NCBI GenBank assembly: GCA_905213265.1
Contig: CAJMHR010000007.1
Location: 1-64,000 of the forward strand
DNA: 64,000 nt
Direction: 5' to 3'
DNA from: an uncultured Collinsella sp.
Lineage (GTDB): Bacteria; Actinomycetota; Coriobacteriia; Coriobacteriales; Coriobacteriaceae
In this document: piece after piece, positions 34,191 through 41,153 of the stretch
Numbering within the stretch: position 1 is the first letter of the stretch
How the letters are laid out: every line of letters starts with the position of its first letter
Translations under genes and position numbers: made by a program
The notes under the pieces: generated by a model
The model's input: the letters and a program-made list of their open reading frames with translations, nothing else
Told to the model about the DNA's origin: nothing
Database searches by the model: none

Positions 34191-34196
34191 AGTATA
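34191..34196 (-). promoter_or_regulatory. Possible -10 box for leaderless dinB
   Basis: TATACT on the minus strand is six bases before the dinB ATG, so +1 would fall on the A of ATG. No good -35 or SOS operator was found. Confidence 0.35.
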
Positions 34197-34300
34197 CCGC
34201 GCAGCTCATGTGGGGTGCGTGTATGTGCTTGCAAATCCCGAATTCTTGTCTAAGATATGGATTTGCCCTCGACTACACCGAAGAAGTTGGTCTCACGGAC

Positions 34301-34329
34301 TTCACCTGCCCGCGTCGATGGCGTATTAT
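34301..34329 (+). promoter_or_regulatory. Promoter of the rpsP operon
   Basis: TTCACC (34301-34306), 17-base spacer, TATTAT (34324-34329), about 55 bases before rpsP. Confidence 0.55.
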
Positions 34330-34385
34330 GTTCAACTGTTTGTTTGTAGTTGCAGCCTAAAGCTGCTTGGTTGGAGGAGTTTCCT

Positions 34386-34727
34386 TTGGCAGTCAAGATT
34401 CGCCTTGCTCGTCACGGCGCTAAGAAGCGTCCGTACTACCGTGTCGTCGTCGCCGATTCCCGCGCCCCGCGTGACGGTCGTATCATCGAGGAGGTTGGCC
34501 GCTACAACCCGATGACCGCCCCCAAGACCATCAACCTCGACCTCGAGAAGATCGCCGACTGGCAGTCCAAGGGCGCTCAGCTCACCGACGCCGTCGCCGC
34601 TCTGGTCAAGGCCGCCAACGAGGGCGAGAAGACCGAGACCGTCGTCAAGAAGTCCAAGAAGCAGCTCGCCAAAGAGGCCGAGGCCGCTAAGGCTGCCGCT
34701 GAGGCCGCTGAGGGCGCCGAGGAGTAA
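34386..34727 (+). CDS. rpsP: Ribosomal protein bS16
   Basis: 113 residues starting at TTG 34386 (AVKIRLARHGAKKRPYYR), with GGAGG eight bases upstream. The core is ~80 residues; the rest is a Lys/Ala/Glu tail (KKQLAKEAEAAKAAAEA). It heads rpsP-khpA-rimM-trmD, the usual order. Confidence 0.97.
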   Translation: MAVKIRLARHGAKKRPYYRVVVADSRAPRDGRIIEEVGRYNPMTAPKTINLDLEKIADWQSKGAQLTDAVAALVKAANEGEKTETVVKKSKKQLAKEAEAAKAAAEAAEGAEE

Positions 34728-34730
34728 ATC

Positions 34731-35015
34731 GTGCCTGAGGTTGACGCTGCACAGCTCGAGGGTGAGGCAATGCTCTCAGATCGCATCGCCGATCTCGTCG
34801 AATATCTCGTTGTTCAGATCGTCGACGACCCGGATTCCGTGAGCCTTGAGGTCATCGATGGTGACGACGCCTCTACGATTGAGGTTTCGGTCGCCGAGGA
34901 TGACGTCGCTAAGGTCATCGGCCGTCGTGGCCGTACCATCAAGGCCATTCGCACGCTCGCCCGTGCACTGGCCGCTCGCCTCGACACTGCTGTCGAGGTA
35001 GAGGTTCTGGGCTAG
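34731..35015 (+). CDS. khpA: KH-domain RNA-binding protein KhpA
   Basis: 94 residues. One KH domain with the GxxG loop in VIGRRGRTIKAIRTL. Members pair with KhpB/Jag and bind RNAs linked to cell elongation and division. The start is GTG after GAGGAG. The first 14 residues (PEVDAAQLEGEA) are extra; ATG at 34770 (MLSDRIADL) is a possible alternative start. It lies between rpsP and rimM as in other Gram-positives. Confidence 0.92.
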   Translation: MPEVDAAQLEGEAMLSDRIADLVEYLVVQIVDDPDSVSLEVIDGDDASTIEVSVAEDDVAKVIGRRGRTIKAIRTLARALAARLDTAVEVEVLG

Positions 35016-35019
35016 GACC

Positions 35020-35541
35020 TTGAGGTCCCAGTACAAAAACATCGCCCGTGTGGTCAAGCCGCACGGAAGGAAGGGGGAGGTCCTCGCGCAGCCGCTGCGG
35101 GGGCTTCCTTCTGTATTAGAGCCGGGTATGCGCGTCGCCCTGACGCCGCCGGCGCTCAAGCGCGACCGCTTTTGCACGGTCGTGTCCGTCACCGATACGG
35201 GCGATGGCGATCTGGTCTCGTTTGAGGGCATTGACGACTTGACGGCCGCCGAGGGCATCACGGGATGCTACGTGCTGGCAAATCGTGACGATTTTGAGCT
35301 CGATTCGCTCGACGCTGCCTATACCGACCTGATGGGTCGCGAGGTGGTCGACGAGCGCTTCGGTTTGCTCGGCACGATCGTAGAGATCATGTCGACGCCC
35401 GCTAACGATGTTTGGGTTGTTGAGGGCGATCGGTACGGCGAGGTACTGATTCCCGTGATCGAGCAGGTCGTGCTCGATCTTCCCGACACAGGAACAATTT
35501 CCGTCCACGTTATGGACGGTCTGATCGATATGGACAAGTAG
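35020..35541 (+). CDS. rimM: Ribosome maturation factor RimM
   Basis: 173 residues. N-terminal RimM barrel (NIARVVKPHGRKGEVLAQPL) and C-terminal PRC-barrel (DLMGREVVDERFGLLGTIVEIM, VLIPVIEQVV) are both present. It helps fold the 16S 3' domain with bS19. The start is TTG 35020, five bases after khpA. Confidence 0.94.
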   Translation: MRSQYKNIARVVKPHGRKGEVLAQPLRGLPSVLEPGMRVALTPPALKRDRFCTVVSVTDTGDGDLVSFEGIDDLTAAEGITGCYVLANRDDFELDSLDAAYTDLMGREVVDERFGLLGTIVEIMSTPANDVWVVEGDRYGEVLIPVIEQVVLDLPDTGTISVHVMDGLIDMDK

Positions 35542-35551
35542 GGAGGACAAC

Positions 35552-36310
35552 ATGCTGATCGAGACCCTTTCGGTCTTTCCCGAGATGTTTGAGCTCGTCA
35601 TGTCCACATCGATCTTGGGCCGCGCCCGCAAGGCCGGCCTTTTTGATTTTAAGGCGTATAACCTGCGCGACTGGACGCACGACCGCCATCGTACCGTCGA
35701 TGACGAGCCTTACGGCGGCGGGCAGGGCATGCTCATGAAGGTCGAGCCTATTGCCGAGGCCATCGAGGCCATCAGCTCCGAGGGTCCCAAGCCCACCGTA
35801 GTGTTCTTCACCCCCTGTGGCGAGCCCTTTACGCAACATGTGGCCGAGCGCCTGCTCAAAAGTGAGCGCCTGCTGTTTGTGTGCAGCCGCTACGAGGGCG
35901 TCGACGAGCGTGCGTATGCGTATGCCGATGAGCGTCTGTCGATCGGCGACTACGTGCTTACGGGTGGCGAACTTCCCGCTATGGTCGTTGCCGATGCCGT
36001 TGTACGCCTGATTCCCGGCGCCCTGGGCGACGAGATGAGCAATGTGGACGAGTCGTTCTCGACCGCCGAGGACGGAGGCCTGCTCGAGTACGCGCAGTAC
36101 ACCCGTCCCGCCGAGTTCAACGGCGAGGGCGTGCCGCCGGTGCTCGTGAGTGGCGATCACGCCAAGGTCGATGCCTGGCGTCGCAAGAACGCCATCGAGC
36201 GCACCTGCCGCTGGCGTCCCGATCTGATCGAGACGGCGCGCCTTACGCCCCAAGAGCGTGCGTACGCGCAGGAGATTTTGGACGCTTCGTATTCGCAGAG
36301 CGAGGAGTGA
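35552..36310 (+). CDS. trmD: tRNA (guanine-37-N1)-methyltransferase
   Basis: 252 residues. SPOUT-fold enzyme with the trefoil-knot motifs YEGVDERA and SIGDYVLTGGELPAMV, and the N-terminal VDDEPYGGGQGMLMK. It methylates G37 of tRNAs for Leu, Pro and Arg. GGGAGGACAAC precedes ATG. In many bacteria rplS follows; here lepB does. Confidence 0.97.
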   Translation: MLIETLSVFPEMFELVMSTSILGRARKAGLFDFKAYNLRDWTHDRHRTVDDEPYGGGQGMLMKVEPIAEAIEAISSEGPKPTVVFFTPCGEPFTQHVAERLLKSERLLFVCSRYEGVDERAYAYADERLSIGDYVLTGGELPAMVVADAVVRLIPGALGDEMSNVDESFSTAEDGGLLEYAQYTRPAEFNGEGVPPVLVSGDHAKVDAWRRKNAIERTCRWRPDLIETARLTPQERAYAQEILDASYSQSEE

Positions 36311-36312
36311 GA

Positions 36313-36876
36313 ATGGTTCCATCGCAGCATTCCGCGTTGAGGGGCGCTTTTGAGTGGATTGCGGTCATCGCGATCGCATTGGTCGCCACCTTCTTGATTC
36401 GCTCGTTTGTGGTCGAGCCCTTTGTGGTGCCCACCGGCTCCATGGAGTCCACGATCGAGATTGGCGACCAGATCCTGGCACAAAAGGTGAGCCTCGAGCT
36501 CGGTCAGCCCGTCAAGCAGGGCGATATCGTGGTGTTTCACAACCCCGATGGCACCTCCGAGCATGATGTTCTTGTCAAGCGTGTTATTGCCACGGCCGGC
36601 CAGACGGTCGACCTGCAGGATGGCAAGGTGGTCGTTGACGGCCAAGCGCTCGACGAGGACTATACGATGGGCATGAGCTGGCCGCTTTCGGTCCAAGCGC
36701 CCGGCGCTCAGGTAAGCTATCCCTACACGGTTCCCGACGGGTGCGTGTGGGTGATGGGCGACAACCGCGAAAACTCTGCCGACTCACGCTACTTTGGTCC
36801 CGTCGATTGCTCTGATTTGATCGCTGTGGCGCTTGTGCGCTACTGGCCGCTCAACCGCATCGGCGCTATCGACTAA
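36313..36876 (+). CDS. lepB: Signal peptidase I
   Basis: 187 residues. One N-terminal helix (WIAVIAIALVATFLI), catalytic Ser in PTGSMEST at about residue 43, catalytic Lys in LVKRVIA at about 89, and GDNRENSADSRYFG box E. It cuts signal peptides from secreted proteins. ATG 36313 has GGAG six bases upstream; GTG 36307 also reads in frame. It begins two bases after trmD, so it belongs to this ribosomal operon. Confidence 0.95.
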   Translation: MVPSQHSALRGAFEWIAVIAIALVATFLIRSFVVEPFVVPTGSMESTIEIGDQILAQKVSLELGQPVKQGDIVVFHNPDGTSEHDVLVKRVIATAGQTVDLQDGKVVVDGQALDEDYTMGMSWPLSVQAPGAQVSYPYTVPDGCVWVMGDNRENSADSRYFGPVDCSDLIAVALVRYWPLNRIGAID

Positions 36877-36935
36877 AAACCGCTATAGTACAGTACCTAA
36901 CCGTGTAATCGTTTCGACGAGGGGATATTAGAGGC

Positions 36936-37847
36936 ATGAACGCTTCATCGCTTTCCTTCCAAGACATCATCCTGCGCCTCCAGCAGTACTGGGGCGAGCA
37001 GGGCTGCGTCATTATGCAGCCCTATGACTCCGAGGTCGGTGCCGGTACCTTCCATACCGCGACCACGCTGCGCTCGCTCGGTCCCGCCGAGTGGCGCACC
37101 TGCTATGCGCAGCCCTGCCGCCGTCCCGCCGACGGCCGCTACGGTGAGAACCCCAACCGCATGCAGCACTACTATCAGTTCCAGGTGCTCATCAAGCCTT
37201 CTCCGGTTAACGCCCAGGAGCTCTACCTGGGGTCTCTTGCCGCTATCGGTCTGGACCCCAACGACCATGACGTCCGCTTTGTCGAGGACGACTGGGAGAG
37301 CCCGACGCTCGGCGCCTGGGGCCTTGGCTGGGAGGTCTGGCTCAATGGCATGGAGGTCACGCAGTTTACGTACTTCCAGCAGGTAGGCGGCATCGAGGTC
37401 GACCCCGTACCCGTCGAGATCACCTATGGCCTAGAGCGCATTGCCATGTATGCGCAGGGCGTTAACTCGGTCTACGACTTGGTGTGGAGCTACCTGCCCG
37501 ACGGCACGCCCATGACCTATGGCGACGTGTTCCTTGAGAACGAGCGCGAGTTCAGTGCCTATAACTTTGAGGTCGCAAACGTCGAGATGATGCGTCAGAA
37601 GTTTGACGACTACGAGGCCGAGTGCCATTCCTGCCTGGAGCGCAAGCTGTCGCTGCCGGCATATGACTGCGTCATGAAGTGCAGCCACGCTTTCAACCTG
37701 CTCGATGCCCGCGGCGCTCTGTCCGCGGTCGAGCGTGCCAACTACATCCTGCGCGTCCGCGCCGTCGCCAAGGCGTGCTGCGAGGCCTATATGGCCGAGG
37801 TCGCCGGAGTCAACGAGAATGCCGACCAGGAAGGCGAGGTGGCGTAA
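36936..37847 (+). CDS. glyQ: Glycine-tRNA ligase alpha subunit
   Basis: 303 residues, the class II catalytic subunit of the bacterial alpha2-beta2 enzyme. Family motifs: LQQYWGEQGCVIMQPYD, GRYGENPNRMQHYYQFQV and GGIEVDPVPVEITYGLERI. The short 59-base upstream gap leaves no space for a T-box. A TATAGT box is near 36887. glyS follows three bases later. Confidence 0.97.
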   Translation: MNASSLSFQDIILRLQQYWGEQGCVIMQPYDSEVGAGTFHTATTLRSLGPAEWRTCYAQPCRRPADGRYGENPNRMQHYYQFQVLIKPSPVNAQELYLGSLAAIGLDPNDHDVRFVEDDWESPTLGAWGLGWEVWLNGMEVTQFTYFQQVGGIEVDPVPVEITYGLERIAMYAQGVNSVYDLVWSYLPDGTPMTYGDVFLENEREFSAYNFEVANVEMMRQKFDDYEAECHSCLERKLSLPAYDCVMKCSHAFNLLDARGALSAVERANYILRVRAVAKACCEAYMAEVAGVNENADQEGEVA

Positions 37848-37850
37848 GCC

Positions 37851-39947
37851 ATGGCAGACGCTAAGGATTTCCTGTTTGAGATCGGTACGGAAGAAATGCC
37901 CTCCGCACCGCTGAACAATGCCGTCAAGCAGCTTGGCACCATGATCGCCAAGGGTCTCGACGAGGCCGGTCTGGCCCACGGCGAGGTCCGCGTGATCTCG
38001 AGCCCGCGCCGCCTGGCTGCGCTCGTTGCCGACGTCGCCACCGCGACCGACGAGGTTCACGAGGTCAAGCGCGGCCCCGCGGCCAACATCGCCTTCGATG
38101 CCGACGGTAACGCCACCAAGGCCGCCCAGGGCTTCGCCCGCAAGTGCGGTGTGGCTGCCGAGGATCTGGTCCGTCGCGAGGACACCGACGGCCGTGAGTA
38201 CGTCTTTGCCGAGAAGAACATCCCTTCCGCCCCGGCCACCCCGATCCTGACGGCCCTGTGCGAGAAGACTATCGCTGGCCTGCAGTGGCCCAACTACCGC
38301 TCTCAGCGCTGGGGTCACGAGCATGCGACCTTTGTTCGTCCGGTCCGCTGGATTTGCTGCCTTCTGGGCGAGGACGTTGTGCCCGTGTCGTTTGCCGACG
38401 TGACGAGTGGCAATACCACGCGTGGTCATCGCGTGCTTGGCCCCGGTGACCATGTGGTCGCCAGCCCCGCCGTCTACGAGCAGGTGCTCGAGGACGCCGG
38501 CGTGCTTTCTGCCGAGCGTCGTCGCGAGGCCATCCTTGCCGGTATCGCCGAGGTCGAGGCTGCCCGTCCCGGCTGCCATGTCGATACGCCCAAGAAGGTC
38601 TTTGAGGAGGTCATCAACCTCTGCGAGTGGCCGACGGTGCTCGTTGGTACCTTCGATGAGGAGTTCCTCAAGGTCCCGCACGAGATCATCTGCGAGTCCA
38701 TGCTCACCAACCAGCGCTACTTCCCGATCTATGACGGCGAGGGCAAGCTCACGCGTGAGTTCGTGGTCGTCTCCAACAGCAAGCCCGAGAATGCCGAGCG
38801 CGTGATCGACGGCAACGAGCGCGTCGTGCGCGCCCGTCTGGACGACGCCAAGTTCTTCTACGAGGAGGACCTGAAGATTTCCCTTGACGAGTTCCGTGAG
38901 CGTCTGGCCAAGGTTGCCTTCCAGGAGAAGCTCGGTAGCGTGCTCGCCAAGTCCGAGCGCATCGAGCAGCTCGCGCTCGCTATTGCCCGCGAGGCTCATC
39001 TGGGCGCCCACCTTGCCGCCGATGCCGGCCGTGCCGCGCACCTGTGCAAGGCCGACCTGGTGTCCAACGCCGTTGTCGAGTTCACGAGCCAGCAGGGCGT
39101 GATGGGCGGTTATTACGCGACCGCGATGGGGGAGAACGACGAGGTCGCCCACGCCATTCGCGATCACTATCGTCCCCGCTTTGCCGGTGACGAGCTGCCC
39201 GAGGGCACCGCTGGCTGCATCGTGGCCTGCGCCGACAAGCTCGATACCATCGCCGGTATCTTTGCCATCGGCGAGCCCCCGACCGGCTCTTCGGACCCCT
39301 ATGCGCTGCGTCGTGCCGCTATCGGCATCATCAACATCCTGCGCGACCGCCTGCCGATCGACCCCACGTCGCTTATCGACTTTGCGCTCGAGCTCTATAG
39401 TGAGCAGGGCATTGAGTTTGACGCCGCCGAAGTCGCCCAGCAGGTTCGCGACTTCTTCCATGGCCGCCTGGTGAGCATGGCCCGCGACGAGAAGATCCCG
39501 GCCGACACCGTTGCTGCCGTCTCCGCGGTGCACATCATCGCCCCGTCCGTCTTCTTCGCCCGCTGCGCCGCCCTCGACGAGGCCCGCAAGAACGATGCCG
39601 AGACCTTTGACAACCTGGCTACGGCCTATGCCCGTGCCGCGCATATCTCCAAGTCCGAGCTGGGCGCGGAGTACGACCGCAGCCTGATGGGCGAGGCCGA
39701 GCTCGCGCTTGCCGATGCTTCCGAGGCTGCTCAGACTGCTGTCGATGCTGCCCTTGCTGCCGAGGACTATCCGGCCGCATTTGCCGCCCTCGCCGCCCTG
39801 CGCGCGCCCATCGACCGTTTCTTCGATGAGGTTATGGTCATGGACAAGGACGAACAGCTCCGCGATAATCGCCTTAAGCTGCTCAACCGCTTCGAGGCCG
39901 TTTTCTCCGGCATCGCCAACATCGGTGAGCTTGCCCGCAAAAAGTAA
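37851..39947 (+). CDS. glyS: Glycine-tRNA ligase beta subunit
   Basis: 698 residues, the usual length. Starts FLFEIGTEEMPSAPL, typical of GlyS. Contains PTVLVGTFDEEFL, the HD-like region (KADLVSNAVVEF) and a C-terminal anticodon-binding domain (FFDEVMVMDKDEQLRDNRL). It binds tRNA-Gly for GlyQ. A long open antisense frame here is a result of codon bias only. Confidence 0.97.
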   Translation: MADAKDFLFEIGTEEMPSAPLNNAVKQLGTMIAKGLDEAGLAHGEVRVISSPRRLAALVADVATATDEVHEVKRGPAANIAFDADGNATKAAQGFARKCGVAAEDLVRREDTDGREYVFAEKNIPSAPATPILTALCEKTIAGLQWPNYRSQRWGHEHATFVRPVRWICCLLGEDVVPVSFADVTSGNTTRGHRVLGPGDHVVASPAVYEQVLEDAGVLSAERRREAILAGIAEVEAARPGCHVDTPKKVFEEVINLCEWPTVLVGTFDEEFLKVPHEIICESMLTNQRYFPIYDGEGKLTREFVVVSNSKPENAERVIDGNERVVRARLDDAKFFYEEDLKISLDEFRERLAKVAFQEKLGSVLAKSERIEQLALAIAREAHLGAHLAADAGRAAHLCKADLVSNAVVEFTSQQGVMGGYYATAMGENDEVAHAIRDHYRPRFAGDELPEGTAGCIVACADKLDTIAGIFAIGEPPTGSSDPYALRRAAIGIINILRDRLPIDPTSLIDFALELYSEQGIEFDAAEVAQQVRDFFHGRLVSMARDEKIPADTVAAVSAVHIIAPSVFFARCAALDEARKNDAETFDNLATAYARAAHISKSELGAEYDRSLMGEAELALADASEAAQTAVDAALAAEDYPAAFAALAALRAPIDRFFDEVMVMDKDEQLRDNRLKLLNRFEAVFSGIANIGELARKK

Positions 39948-39981
39948 GCTAGCCTGCGCATAAGCGCAAAAGGAGCCCCGC

Positions 39982-40857
39982 ATGGATTGCCCGGTCACCG
40001 CTCGTCCCACCGTTATCGTTATCTCCGACTCGCTCGGCGATACCGCTTGTGAGGTGGTGCTTGCGGCGTCCGGGCAATTTGATGAAGGGGCTTTTCGTTT
40101 GTTGCGCCTGCCCAAGGTGACCTCGGTGGAGCAGGTGGAGTCGTTTGTGGGCCCGCGCGTCGATGCCGACCATCGCGATATTGCCGTGTTTCACACCATT
40201 GTCGATCCGGCGCTTCGCGCCCGCGTGCTCGATTACCTGGGCATGCTGCATATCCGTTCGGTCGACCTGATCGGTCCGACGCTCGCCGTGCTATCGTCGC
40301 TCATCGGTGTGCCGCCCAAAGGCGTCGCGGGCGTGATTCACAGGACCGATGACCGCTATTTCCATCGTATCGAGGCCATGGAATATTTCGTTGAGCACGA
40401 TGACGGGCGCGGTTGCGACGATTTGTCGGGTGCCGATATCGTGCTGCTGGGCGTATCGCGCACGTCCAAGACGCCGCTGTCGATGTATCTGGCTTATCAG
40501 GGCTACAAGGTTGCCAATGTTCCGTTGGCCCATGGCATGGAGCCGCCGAAGTCGATTTACGAGGTTGACCCGATGCGCCTGTTCGGCCTGATTTCGACCG
40601 TCGATGTGATTTCTGAAATTCGCGATAGCCGCTTGGGCGATGACTACGCTCGTGCCGTTGCCGGCTCCTATGCCGAGCCCGAGAGCGTGCACAGCGAGCT
40701 CGAGGAAGCCCGTGCGCTCATGAAGCGCCTAGGCTGCTTTGTGGTACGTACCGACGGCAAGGCCATCGAGGAGAGCGCCTCCGAGATCATCAGCCACTTG
40801 GAGGAAATCCAAGAAGCCCGCGCCCGCCGCGCCGCCCGTCGAGCCCAACAAAGCTAG
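39982..40857 (+). CDS. PPDK/PEP synthase regulatory kinase-phosphorylase (DUF299)
   Basis: 291 residues of the PpsR/PDRP family. It switches pyruvate phosphate dikinase off by ADP-dependent phosphorylation of the Thr near the catalytic His, and on by phosphate-dependent removal. Motifs: VISDSLGDTA at the start and the P-loop-like GVSRTSKTPLSMYLA at about residue 157. Downstream ppdK is the natural target. It starts 34 bases after glyS with AAAAGGAG upstream. A REP-like arm lies six bases after the stop. Confidence 0.92.
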   Translation: MDCPVTARPTVIVISDSLGDTACEVVLAASGQFDEGAFRLLRLPKVTSVEQVESFVGPRVDADHRDIAVFHTIVDPALRARVLDYLGMLHIRSVDLIGPTLAVLSSLIGVPPKGVAGVIHRTDDRYFHRIEAMEYFVEHDDGRGCDDLSGADIVLLGVSRTSKTPLSMYLAYQGYKVANVPLAHGMEPPKSIYEVDPMRLFGLISTVDVISEIRDSRLGDDYARAVAGSYAEPESVHSELEEARALMKRLGCFVVRTDGKAIEESASEIISHLEEIQEARARRAARRAQQS

Positions 40858-40863
40858 CTTATT

Positions 40864-40901
40864 GGGGTAGCTAAAAAGCCCCGTCTAAAAAGACTAACTA
40901 A
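40864..40901. repeat. REP-like arm, related to the 7117-7241 element
   Basis: GGGGTAGCTAAAA-AGCCCCGTC...AAA..ACTAAC follows the right arm of the 7.1-kb element closely, then diverges. It is six bases 3' of the DUF299 stop. Its distal end is more degenerate. Confidence 0.55.
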
Positions 40902-40939
40902 AAATAATGCACGATAATGGTAAAGCGATTTAGCAAATT

Positions 40940-40960
40940 ACTTGCATTTGACCTGCAAGT
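40940..40960. promoter_or_regulatory. 21-bp palindrome upstream of ppdK
   Basis: ACTTGCA (40940-40946) and TGCAAGT (40954-40960) form a perfect inverted repeat around TTTGACC. This size suits a dimeric regulator. It lies about 195 bases before the ppdK start in a region with no ORF. Confidence 0.45.
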
Positions 40961-40993
40961 TTATTGAAGTGGTCTCTTCATAAGGTAACCACC

Positions 40994-41031
40994 TTTACCT
41001 ACCGTTTACCGCCAGTTTTAGCACGTTTACC
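40994..41031 (+). promoter_or_regulatory. Phased TTTACC direct repeats upstream of ppdK
   Basis: TTTACC occurs at 40994, 41005 and 41026, with steps of 11 and 21 bases, about one and two helix turns. The last two share CGTTTACC. Inverted or related copies are GGTAAA at 40919 and GGTAACC at 40984. Together they may be a multi-site operator for ppdK. The rest of 40858-41153 shows no gene. Confidence 0.45.
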
Positions 41032-41153
41032 AAACCGCGCATCCTCTGCTCAAGCCTGCCCAAAACGCGCCGTATAGTTCCCTCACGGCCCGCATCCGGT
41101 GGGTCGATTCGTTACCACGGTCGTGCGCGTTAGTGCATGGAAGGGGAAGTATC

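Noticed and set aside
36877..36935. T-box riboswitch before glyQ
   Set aside because: Only 59 bases are free and neither the T-box motif nor a terminator is seen.
37431..40115. 894-codon open frame on the minus strand over glyQ-glyS
   Set aside because: It mirrors the strong G/C third-position bias of the glycyl-tRNA ligase genes; the translation is low in known motifs and rich in repeats of Gly, Leu, Val and Asp.
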